The position numbers were made by a program, and so were the translations under genes. This document shows, piece by piece, positions 52,231 through 64,000 of a stretch of 64,000 nt of DNA (positions are counted from its first letter, which is position 1; each line of letters starts with the position of its first letter). A model generated the notes under the pieces. It did not search any database. It had not been told where the DNA came from and worked only from the letters and a program-made list of their open reading frames with translations. The stretch is from Xestospongia muta (lineage: Eukaryota; Porifera; Demospongiae; Haplosclerida; Petrosiidae): contig OY848917.1 of NCBI GenBank assembly GCA_963693285.1, positions 64,501 to 128,500 of the forward strand, in the 5' to 3' direction.

Positions 52231-55200
52231 TCAAGGTGAAATAGGTTCTTTGATTACAGGAACCCATGTCTGGTTGAGTTTCTCATGTCGAACAATATTA
52301 GCAATTTGTTTCAATAGAGTATCCTCATATACTAACATGAGACAGGCTATGAAAAAAAGAGGAACATCAAACAATAGATCAGCTAATAAACAAACAATGA
52401 CATTTCTGGTTAAGGGAACTCATTCTATGCATTACAATATTATCTTGTGTATAGTAAATATGTATATATATAGTAAATGAATAGTTTTAATGACAAGTTA
52501 TCTATTTAATAACATATCTTATATTGTTACATTCCCTATTTACATGGATATATTAGATGTACATAACAATTGTGTTATTTCTCTTTTTAAACAATTGTTT
52601 GTTTTCTTTACCTGTAAATTCATGACTGTGTTCTTCTTCTAACATTTTAGCATCAGCATACATTCTTTGAACTTCATTTGGACTAAGTTTTGCAAGACCA
52701 AATGTACTACAAAAGATATAGTTATAAGATAATATATTAGTAAGTGATATAACATAGTTAAAGCAGACATAGTATTAGTACAGACAAGAAATCACTGGTC
52801 TCACATACATGTGTGTACATGCAGTTAAGATGTAACTAAAACTAGTTTTAAATAAGTTGAATAAATGGCTTATAGTTTCAAAATGGTTCTTGTATGGACT
52901 CATATTAATTTTGTATAATTAATAAAAGAAATACTAACTAATAAATGAGTTTTGCAATGGAATTGAGTCACCTATATTAACATTACATTTAAACAACCAA
53001 CATACTAGCTAACAACATCATTACAATCATAATATATGATCTTATTACTTGATGCTGTCTTCAGCCCCAGCTTTTACAAGAATGGATATGGGTGGAGCAA
53101 ATGTCTTGAGAACATGTATCGAAGAAATACTACCGGCTACCAAGATATGTTTGCCCTAAAATAGAGAGACATTAAATGGAATAAAATAATGATATATTAA
53201 AATTTAAAATTATCATATAACAACAAATAAAATAAGAGTCACAAATAACAACAGTTTATATCAACACAAAATATATACAATCGTTATTTACTATTGGATG
53301 TTATGTACCTTAGTATCAACTGATATAAAAGCATCTCTTGGTATGACAGAGAACCCAGAGTCTCCATGGCGTTCATAATGAACTATTCTTCCTTCACTTT
53401 GATCACGATGAAGACGGGCCTCAGTGATACGAGCAGTACCATCAACAAATTCTATAGAAATAGTTCACATTTATTTGTAATAATATTGAAGCCATTTTAC
53501 CTGGATGGTAATAGTGGAATAATTTAGGATAGCTCTCAACTAATAATGTAGCTATTGGACTAGCAAGCACTCCACACACTACAACAGGACGTACTCCAGT
53601 GAATGCCTCTACCTCCTCATAAAGTGCAATGTCTAAAGCTAAAAGGAGAGACAAAGTAAGTAGTATTGAAGGTATGTCAATTTGATCACATAATACTCAC
53701 TATTTCCTTGTTCATTTAACCATTCTTGAGCTCGGGCTGTATTGGGTATGGCACCTACACCAGCGTCAGTGCCATCTTCATTGAGACGTGATACCCAAAA
53801 TGATCGCCTATGACGAATAGGGGCATCCTCAATAATATGGAAAACATCTCCAGGTTTGACATGTAGTTCCTATAAAATAAAAGGACACATTTGATTAACT
53901 AGAAGTCTGATATTATTGAAGATCAAAGTGCTGATGAAGTATTTGAACACTTCACAAAATGAGATCACAATACTGTATCCAGATATACATAGTCTTGTGA
54001 CATCATATAAAAAGGCTATGTCGTTATCATATGATAGGAATGTTATATAAATTGAGTGAGCTGATATTGTCTTGCATAGTCATCTCCTCCTTTACAGAAA
54101 AGAGGGTTTGTATACATTTTAGCATAATGTGACTAATGCACAATGAACAACAGCACTTTACTATTGAACTACTTAGAGGTTCATTTATATGTTGTATCAG
54201 TATTAATGTAGGACACTACATTAATGTAAATTGAATGGGGATCATGTCCCTTAGTCCCCTCTTTCCTGTTCTCATGTACAGCATCATATAGAAATGGAGA
54301 CATTGTGTACTGTAATGTAGGCCTTCAGACTCTTCTATGTCACAGTATAGTATATCAGCAATCTCCATAATTTGGTTATAAGTATCTTTAATAAAACACT
54401 GACCTGAGTCTGTCGTGGTATATAAGAGAAATTAGCTCTGATATATGTAGCATCAGCTAGAGGATCCTGTTCACTGTTTACACCTAAAGATACAGAATAA
54501 TATAACAGACATATTTACTGCAAGGAAGAGTACACAAATATAATGACTACTCAATCTTATATGTTATGATATGCTGCATCCTAAAGACCATTTATATTCT
54601 TGGAAAAATAGTAGGTACTTCTGTATATTTAAATTAACATAATAACATTACATACTAGTAGTAGATATTGATCGACGTGGTTCCTCTTGAACTGATGTCA
54701 TTGATCGAGCTGGTGTTAGTGATAAGTTAGATCGGCTTCGTCCTCTAAATGCTAATGCTGAGTTACTTCTTGATTTCTTTTTAGAATGATTACTGGATTC
54801 AACTATAAATCATATCAAAAATAATGATATGTTTAATTCAGTCTTACTATATTCTTCATATTCTGGCTCTGAGAGTTGAGAGAGAGATCCACTCCTTCCT
54901 GGCCATCCTTTTCTGATTCGATTCAATTTTGAAGGAGATTTCTTACCAGACCTTTTAAGACTTCTATAGTTACAAAATATAAAATAATAACATTAACAAC
55001 ATAATGAAAAGAATGGTTACTTTGCTTTGCTTTCCATGTCTCTGAACTGAGAAATCCCATTTGACACTGTTCCTTCAGAACCTGATCTATTTCTAAAGGT
55101 AGTCCTTGTGTCATCATCACGAGCAAAGTAGGCCTCCTCTTCATCAGAGCGACTATCTTTTTCTGGTTGTGTGGAGATTGTAGATTGGACTGTTAAACGA

Positions 55201-58200
55201 TTGTGAGATACCTATCAAAGAAGAAATTGATCCTGTTGTCATGGTAACATAATGACAAATAAGTACAGAACATAGACTTCATGAAAGTAACAGAACTTCT
55301 AAAGTCACTATAGTACATGTGTATGTTTGAGATTATCATAGAGTTCTAAATAACTATCTTTAACTAGATTATTACCATATTTCTGTTACAGTAAATGCAT
55401 TAACTGAAATAATATCAAGGACAACATTCCTTGATATCTTACTTGAGATACTGTGTGAAAGGTAAGTTCTATAGATGTCTGAGATGATTCCATGGGTAGA
55501 TAGCCATCAGGATAAGTTGATGGTTCACTGAGGAAGCTTTCACTTACTCCCTCACTGTATCCAGTACTGCCAATTTCACTGCTGTATTCCTATATTAGTG
55601 AAATAGGAATATTAATATATTACAATAGAATGAATGTAATAAATGTTCACTCTTAGTGTATTATTATATCTTTTTAAAATGATTGCTATATTACATAACT
55701 GGCAAGTTTAATATGATTTTATTATCGCCATGAAAATTCATTAATACTAAGACACCAATAGTTGGGTACAAGTACTAGATAATATGTTTAGTGCTCATAT
55801 TCTTTGCTAAACAAGTGTTCATTTGAAAATAATTGCAAAGTTTCATTTCTAATTTAAATAAAACAGCTAAACACTTTGTTAGTATTTACCTCAAATTCTA
55901 CTCTTCTCTCAGGATATGCTGAAAACATAATTCCATCACTGGTAGGACGGGGACCATCAGCAACATAACCACGCCCATCAGGCCTCAAACGAGGAGTGGC
56001 TCCTGGAACTTTGACAGGTTCCTAGAAAATGTTTACAAATAAACCACACCCACTAATTAGAGGATTAAATGATAGAAGACATTTGTTAGAGACACAATAC
56101 AATACATAAATAATGCACTGATCAGAACGTGTACATTACTGGTATGTCCTGATAACTAGATTCAAACTATGTCACAGACTTATAGTGAATTGACTCCATT
56201 AACAGTATTAATGGTAACATGTAGTCATGTACATAGTAAATATGGTCTTACTTGAGAAGCATTGCTTTCCTGTGTTGCAGAGTGATAAGAATCTGGTCGT
56301 TGACGATAGGAGGTGTGGTCTTGTGAATTTTGAGAATATGAATAATCATCACTATCCCAACTTGAACCACCTAATAATAAATTGTTATTAAAAGAATTAT
56401 AATATTAGATAATATTACATAACAAGTGTTAATTAACAAGTTGATATTTCCTTCATTTACCAGTTCATCCATTCATCTATCTATATATTTATCAATCCAT
56501 CTATCTGTCTATCAAACTATTTTTGTCTGTCTATTAGTCTATCTAACATTTATAGTATGGATGGCCAAACAATGTTGATTGTACAAGTAGTGGATCATAC
56601 CTTTGTTACGAGATGATCCATGATCACTACTAGAAGCTGATGCACTCTTAGTGGCTGGAGTGAGTATCTCTGATACTAAATAACAATAAATGATAAACTG
56701 TATTACATTACAATGTACCTGATGGAGGTGGAGCTTCAGATAATAGCAGTTGATTAGCACCAGGTTCTACTTCTCGCTCTACAACTACACGTAGAACACC
56801 TTTGTGTGGTTTTAGGAGCTTCTTGACAGCACTTGGCTTTTCTTTAGTAATAGGAGTACCATTAACCTAATATAAAAAGTAACATTAGGTAAAGCATATA
56901 GTACATGGTATATATTATTATGTACTAATGGCAGTATATGGTATATATTATTATGTACTAATGGCAGTATATTTGTACATTTGACAACATACAATAACAT
57001 AATGATGATGAGCAATGTAACTCCTTAATAACAAGGAGTCCCTTATCTGGATGTCTCATATATACTTATCCAGATGCTCCACTTTTACAACATTGTCTAA
57101 GCAAGTGAATACCTGGATAATTTTGTCTCCTGTCATTAAGATCTTATCAGCTGATCCTCCTTCATTGATTGTAGTAATAGTGTATTGTGTCTCCCATTCC
57201 CAAGCAAATCCAAGACCTAAATAAATCAAAGCATTGAAGAAAAGATGAATCAAGTTTATGGGCCTCTAATAATATGGCACACTTTGTCTGTTATAATGTT
57301 TGATTCAGTGTTGTCTGGGTAACTCCTTTATACAATATGTATTGAACATAAAATCCATTATAACTCAGTTAAGCAATAATAACCTCAGCAATTTTTCATA
57401 GTCACACCCACTTAAGTAATATTAATCAGTAACATTAAAGTTGCATACACACATTATAGTAATCACCAAGTGTAGCAGAATTAATACATCCCGTAATAAT
57501 AAGATAATTAGAGTATTACTACAATGGGAATATACATGATTTGTTAAGGTCCATTTACTGACCATCTTTTTGTTGCATGAGAGAAAACTCCATCGATTCC
57601 TTCTTCCTTTCAACCTCTCCTAGTTTCATTACAGCACCTGCCACACCCACTTGTAAGGCATGAGCATTCTTACGACGTCTCAAGACCTGTGTAATACAAT
57701 AATCATATTACTATCACTAGATTCATGGATGAAATTCCTTGCAATTGTAAGACATTTAAAGAATTGTCTTTTCCTTTTTATCTAGTCTTGGTTTGTGTCA
57801 TTTCATCTACCCATAACATAACTCTACATGTTCTTCCTTTAAAAGATTTCTCTAGTATAATCTAAGACTGTTTCATTTCTTAATGTAAGCTTAACATCTT
57901 ATCTTGCCACATAAACAACATTTACACAATAATAGAAGAATTGAGTAATAAAAAATGGTGACATGATAAGGCAAAAATATTATGTACATTTCTACGTGTC
58001 TTCTCAAAACTATAATTATATAAATTAAGACTGACATATTTGATTGTCCTGACTTGCTATTACAAAAGCCACTTACAATATCAAGTAGTCCTTTAGATTC
58101 TTTGACAGCTGACACAGCCTGAGAGTGATTAGCATCCTTTAAACTTTGGCTGTTTATGCTCTCCAAAACATCACCCACTCTGTAAAACAAAATTGGAATA

Positions 58201-61200
58201 TTACCAGTCAATATAAATTATGACCTATCTTAGAAAAGGTACCTCCAAATTAACAGTCCTGATTAATTTAAAATGTCTGCAGAGGCATTCTATACTGCAT
58301 TGACTACTACTGCTGGTATAATGTATTAGAGATATTATAGTGTAAAATCACCAGCTCTAAATTACAACTGTCAGTATTTATAGTACTTGTTCTATTTGCC
58401 CATATGATATAAAAGCTATACTTCAAAGGATGGCACTATAGCTACAAGAACAGTTTACAAGGTAAAGAGTCTATTATAGTGACATTATTGTACATGGTCC
58501 TCTATAGTGGTAGTAACTAACCTTAAGATGCCATCTGCTGGTCCTCCTTTATTGACAAAAGTGACCATAAAAGCTCCTGGATTAGGTAACTGGGGTTGAT
58601 CACTACCACCTACTACACTAAATCCAGCCCTTCCTTCAGTCCCCTATCACAACACAAGATAAAGTAAAAGTTCATTTGCACAACATCAATGTCTCTTACC
58701 AATGGAATTTGTACATGTTTCATTTCCCAATTCTATATGACAAAAATAGAATAAAATTAATGAATAAGAGAGCTACTATGGTCTCTATTGTTATTGCTCT
58801 ATTATTGATATGCTCAGTCATTTTAGCAAAAATCCTGGGAACCTCTCTAAAATACACTGAGGCATCCTTAATACAATAGTGTTATAATATAGTGGTATTA
58901 AAACAAGTGTCAGAGTTAACATTCAGTCCAAACTATCATTAATGATAGTATACTCAATAGTGGTTCAAAAGTGTAGGCTGTGTTTATAAGTCAGGATTTA
59001 CATTGTGTGTACATTGGCGCTATTTAGTTAATGTTTCCATATGTCATATACTAACACTACATTGATTGCAATCCAGTGAATGTAGGATTCACTGTAATTA
59101 GTAGGGAGTGTTTCAAACCATTACCATACACAGCGATCATTACAATAACCCTTGAAAAAATATGTTCAACTAAGAATGCTGTCTACAAATGTTACATTAC
59201 ATGTCAATTTGTAAAAAATATATTATACAATGTCATGTTTTAAGAAGACTTTATACTTTCTATTGTAGTATTATTTACTTTATGACAATTGTCTTACTCC
59301 CACACTAATAACAAATTTATTTGCTTATTGAGAACACTTCTATACAAGCATCAAGCATCATACAAGATGATCATCAAAACTGTCCACTAAAATACAGTTT
59401 CATTGTTAAAACACAATGTATAGTATTACAAAATCATTACATTCTAGGAGCTGATATACTTAGATTACACTAACATGATAGCTAGCACCAATTGTATAAT
59501 GGTTAGTGGGAAGACACACGATACCTTTAAAGATATGGCGAAATGCATTTTATACAGTGTGCTTGTTATTTCATAATGAGGTGTAACAGTAGATATAGAC
59601 TTTATTCACACTGTTTCAAATGTAACTTGGCTACAGATCACCTTGTTATAATGACATTCTTTATTGTGACTTTTAGTCAATCAAACTAGTAGGGAGGATA
59701 TCCCATGAATAAAGGTAATTAACTTAGAACAAATGTCGTCATGACAACAGACTTGGCTTACTTATCACTATGCAATTTAAGAATAAGTTCTTACCTCTCC
59801 CCATGGAACAGATTCAGGTGAAGGTGTAAAGGAACGAGATGCATTCAGCTCCTGACACAGACTGTCCAACCGGTCACACTCTTGTCGTAACTTCCCTCTC
59901 TCTGTCTCCAGTTTTCCAATTCTACTCATCAGAGATCTGTTCTTTCCTTGTAATGAATCCTGTTCCATCATTAGAGTCTCTATTGTCTGCTTCAAGTCAA
60001 AAATATAGTCTTCATTTTGTTTACCAGCCTGTCAAGACAAAGTACAGAAAGTGATACTAACACACAATGCTGTCAAGGATTACAAGCAATAAAAAGGAAA
60101 CATCTTTCAAAAAGTAACTTTGTACAAACACAGGGTTTTAAAGCAATCAACAGTTAACTCTTGGAGGTAAACACACTTACAAACATATTGGATATTATAT
60201 GACAAAGATAATCCACTTACAGATCGTTGCAGTTCCTCTACTTCTAGAACTAGATTGCTCTTCTCATGATAGAGAGCCTCTAGTTTAGCAACAGCTTCAC
60301 TTGAAGTAACATCTTCCACTTTATCTCGACCATAAAGACACTTCAACATAGCAAGATAGCCTGAATGTTCCTGCCTTAAGACTGTTATCAGATTACGAAT
60401 CTATTGAAAACAATAAAAGGATTAACCACTGATTCTAAACATTAAAGTAATGTAATTATGGACATTGTACATGTATCATAAATGTATGATCTACATATAT
60501 TTGGAAATGTTTGCGATAAACGAGTACTGTACAACAAACATTAGTGTTTCATATTACACTTCATTGCCAAATGTTTATTAAGTAATCTCCCCCGGCACTA
60601 TGTTATGTAGTGTACATTGTATAGGGAAATTTAAGTTGTCTGCAATGTTACATTCCACTAAAACCACTAACTATATTGTAAGTTGATAATTAGCAGTAAA
60701 CACATATTAAATTGTCACAAAGTGTAGGAGTGATACACCTACACATCATTACATTGTTACATGGAATTGTTTTGACAATTTATGGAATAGTTTGTAATGA
60801 CTTACATCTGACTCAGCATCTTTTCCTGTTATCTCTTTAAGAGCAGTAAGTGTTTCTGCCTTTTGAGCATCAATCTACAAATAGTAGTATTACTTGTATA
60901 GAAATATAAATAATATGAATGTCTATGTACAATGACTAACACAATGAATGGGTAATCAGTTTGTCTGTATTAATATTAGCTATTTGTACTCTCTTTATTA
61001 GTGGTGGGTGTGGTTTAGAGATGTCTTTACCTTTACAATTGACTCTTTGAGTTCATTCAACTGTTTCAGTACATCCTGGTTCTCCTGTACTGTCTTATCT
61101 CTTAGTTTTCTCATGGAGGACAACTCCTTAGCATCTTTCTGACGTTGAGCCTACAAACAATTTCATATGAAAAAAACAAATACAATAATTCCTTAAAACA

Positions 61201-63731
61201 TTTGTCTGTCTATCTGTCCATCCATCCATTCCCTTATACATCCATTCATTATTCAAATATTATTACTTTGATAGTCTCCAGTTTCTTTTTCAAGGAGATG
61301 GCATCAGACACAACTCGATCTCTTTCTCTCAAAGCAATATCTCGCTGCTTCTCAGCCAATGTTCGTTCAGTCTATAAAATATGATATCAACACAATTAAT
61401 ATCACTAATGTTAGGATTTTGTAAATGTTAGCATTGATTCTGTGAAATGTAGTAGGTAAACCTAACCATATACTTAGGAATCTAATCATACGTCATACAT
61501 TTTATATTTCACCTTGTGTCTAGTACAAGCACTAAATAGTCTGATAGACAAATTAGAAACATTTGCATTAGCAGTGAAGATACTATATGGACAACATTGG
61601 ATGTCCAGTACAAGTATAATAGTATAACATGTTTTTAATATTGACAACATATAGGATGTTCAGTGATTATAGTATAATAATATGGGGTATACCTGCAGTT
61701 CCACTAGTTGTGTCTGTAGTTGCATACTCTTTTCATAAGTCTCAGTACTCTGTTGCATTGTCACACCTTTTAACAATTTCATTTGTTCCTGTACAGCAGT
61801 ACTCTCAACTTTCATTTTACTAATTTCATCTTTTAAAGTTCCATTTTCTGTTTCCGTTGTCTTCAGTTTACCTTCTAATTCACTACGTGAATCTCTCATC
61901 TCAGACAACTGGTGTGATAGCTTCTCCTAACAAAATGAACAAGACAGTAATAGTTGATAAGTTAATACAATGTTAGTTATAAATTCCTTCTATTACTATA
62001 AACACACACAATACATGAAAAAAGTAATTATTTATTGATATTTATAAAATGTCACTTAATCAAAAATCGAGTCATTTACGTTTCGATCTGAGTCAATACA
62101 TACTCTCATATTTCCTGACATATCCTGACCTTATCTCGGAAAGCTCTGTTCAGTTGGCCTTGCAGTTGAGACAGGACTGTATCATAACTGGTCACACCTC
62201 CTACATCATTTTCTAATAGATTACTAGCACTGGCACTAAGTTTCTTTCTAGTCAGGAACAACATCTGCTCACGACTAGACACTCCATTGTTACTTCTCCT
62301 AGACAATAAACACACTATATACATTACTACTATTACATGTACTAATGACAGATATGAACAAATGGAGATCCATATACAAACCAAATGAAAATATATAAAT
62401 GACTTTGAAATAATTGGATATGGATGAATAAATGTTATTGGAAACATGTGCACAACTATTAATTAACTACATGTTTATTTCAGTGATGCATGTAATTAAT
62501 AAATAGTTACTATACTATATAATAGACATTGGTAAGCAGGAAGCTAAGAATGAGTATAGATGTTAGATGCTAACACTGAACATTTCAAAGTATACAATAT
62601 ATATAGTATCTATTATTAAGGTCATGTGTCTTACATGCGCTGATCTAGTTCTGTGGCAGAGTTACTGTGACTTCGTCCAAATGGTGGGGACTCGTCTCCT
62701 TGATTTGGTTGAAGGTGTGGCCTCAATCGACTATTTGTTCTGCCTCCTATACCACCACCCATACTCTCCTCACTGCCACTTTGACAACCAAGACTTTCTC
62801 GTGATGAAGTTGACTTAACAGGACTTACATCTCTGGGATGATACAAGATCGGTTAAACACATTGTTTATATTATTAATATTCTTTAGTCAACAAGGTAGG
62901 CATTTGGTTGGTTGAATACAGTAGCATTTAAAGTAATGATGTCAATTTACAAACTAAGTAACATGCCTTGTTATCTTCTATTGTAATAGTTCATGTTTTG
63001 TGTCAAGTTCAAAAAGAGTACTCAAATTATTTAAAACAGCATTTCAAAGGAGGTCATTAAATGTATTATCAATCTACATACAAATTATTTTAAACTCTAA
63101 CCTTGAAGCTTTGTGCCTGTTATTTTCTGCTTCCATAAAAAGCAATTTATCTTGCATCTCTTTCAACTGTTTTACAAGTTCTATATTTCTCTCTTTGAGA
63201 TTTTTAACATCATGATTTGAATGGGTGGTTGTTGTCATTAAGTGGTTTTCTCCAAGTTTAAGTTGATCCTATAACACACAATACAAGTACATCTATGACA
63301 AATGTACTGATGAATATAAAAAGCCTTTCTGGTAACTATGTAATAAAAGGCAAACAGCTTGTTCTTTTGGATTTCATTTATAATAAAGCTTCTCTGTAAT
63401 GGGCCGTCAAGGCCCTTTCAGACTGTCCTTAGTATACAGATGGTCACAATACCATTATCAGTATAGAACTAAAACAAGTGATACACCTTACAATATCGTA
63501 GTTTTAGTTACTATGTCACATACTTTCAATTTGCTATTTTCAGTCTTTAATTCAGCTAAATTTGAAGCTAAGCGATCTCGTTGGTCAATGATATTATCCA
63601 GTTCCTTTTTGGAAGAGTCATAAGTTGGAGCTAGTGAACGAATCTTTTCAGTGAGTCGTTGATTCTCTCTCTGTAGTTCAGTTACTTTGTATTTATAACT
63701 GTCTCGATCTTGTACAGCACACTCCAAGTCA
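52231..63731 (-). CDS. DLG5-like: DLG5-like MAGUK scaffold (partial; 30 exons, about 1,360 codons in the window)
   Basis: All splices are GT-AG and stay in phase. Coiled coils: 63731-63524, 63268-63102, 62832-62635 (Ser-rich), 62298-62130, 61926-61693, 61371-61267, 61150-61031, 60874-60806, 60400-60221, 60028-59795. PDZ1: 58732-58700, 58643-58522, 58179-58077 (GFSVVGGS, GPADGILRVGDVLESIN). PDZ2: 57686-57563, 57216-57113, 56866-56719 (LGFAWEWE, GGSADKILMTGDKIIQVNG). Ser-rich linker: 56675-56601, 56370-56252, 56021-55890, 55589-55443, 55211-55021, 54963-54848, 54802-54656. SH3: 54483-54404, 53869-53701 (ATYIRANFSYIP, GDVFHI, RSFWVSRL). Guanylate-kinase-like: 53638-53501, 53451-53309, 53155-53049, 52706-52612, 52331-52231 (ARITEARLHRDQSEGRIVHY, DAFISVDTK), stop 52231-52233. 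Vertebrate DLG5 has four PDZ domains; I find two. The 5' end lies beyond the window. Expected role: cell polarity and junction scaffold. Confidence 0.88.
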
Positions 63732-64000
63732 CTATCATACAAGTGAATAATACCATTAATAGACAACATTATAATACAATCATCCATTCATCTATCTACA
63801 TATTCGTCTGTCTATTTTTCCATCTGTCAGTTATTCATCTAAATATTGTCAATACAAAAACCTAGCACTGTCTAATACTAGAGAGTTCACATACAAAGCA
63901 TTTAAATCAACAATGCTCTATATTCCTACAATACTATATTGATGTGTTTATTTAGAGACAACATGTACTACATGTGTAAGTGGTATACAGTAACAACATT
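63732..64000. other. Intron or 5' region of the DLG5-like gene
   Basis: No exon recognised. The first exon seen (63731) has a TAG acceptor and begins in mid-codon, so at least one upstream exon lies to the right of the window. Confidence 0.6.

Noticed and set aside
52250..52480. Plus-strand frame over the last DLG5-like exon
   Set aside because: Antisense to the in-phase terminal GK exon (52331-52231).
58676..58879. Plus-strand frame within the DLG5-like gene
   Set aside because: Lies across a small minus-strand exon and an intron; no homology and no splice-supported extension.

Overview
The window looks like nuclear DNA of an early-branching animal, most likely a demosponge of the Amphimedon type. 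It is AT-rich, has compact intron-rich genes with short GT-AG introns, an animal polarity MAGUK gene, LINE and DNA-transposon debris, and large recent tandem duplications. The species is an inference; no marker gene is present.

Left edge (1-1.9 kb): the C-terminal tail of a HECT ubiquitin-ligase domain (+ strand) converges on a two-exon DDE integrase-like gene (- strand) that carries one in-frame stop. From inside that integrase, a unit of about 4.4 kb is repeated three times head to tail (1424-14884). Each unit holds a broken family gene (+), an intact 'MAFK' gene (-) and the 5' end of a 'MASK-ETEQ' gene (+).

Middle (2-47.4 kb): almost everything is one multigene family that I do not recognise, called here the HARSY family after its core motif. 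Members are single-exon proteins of 280-423 aa: a variable helical N-terminus, a nearly invariant core (HARSYITKCHELADYICDEE, then GNVEEFKDxLEEVLSKS), a Gly/Ala-rich hydrophobic stretch, an amphipathic helix around NEQLKxxIDNN, and a C-terminal motif (EYCxPLxxAxSLEDF). About fourteen reading frames are intact and more than a dozen copies are broken. Beyond the tandem array, the order 10-11-5-6-X-7-8-9 (subfamily numbers used below) recurs as segmental blocks: partial at 16.3-24.0 kb, full at 24.75-39.7 kb, and a partial third from 39.8 kb. Comparing blocks reveals filled and empty sites for several mobile elements: a 1.8 kb Mutator-like element with a SWIM finger, a 5'-truncated LINE, a TTAA-type element, a foldback MITE and others.

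Right (47.7-64 kb): two minus-strand coiled-coil/PDZ genes. The upstream one (52.2 to beyond 63.7 kb, 30 in-frame exons) is a DLG5-like MAGUK: coiled coils, two PDZ domains, SH3 and guanylate-kinase-like domain. The downstream one (47.7-51.7 kb, 8 exons) has coiled coils and two PDZ domains only, and shares intron positions with the first, so it looks like a truncated tandem paralogue.

The HARSY proteins look like membrane-inserting or membrane-associated helical proteins, comparable in layout to apolipoprotein L or alpha-helical pore formers. This is an architectural analogy, not homology shown here.
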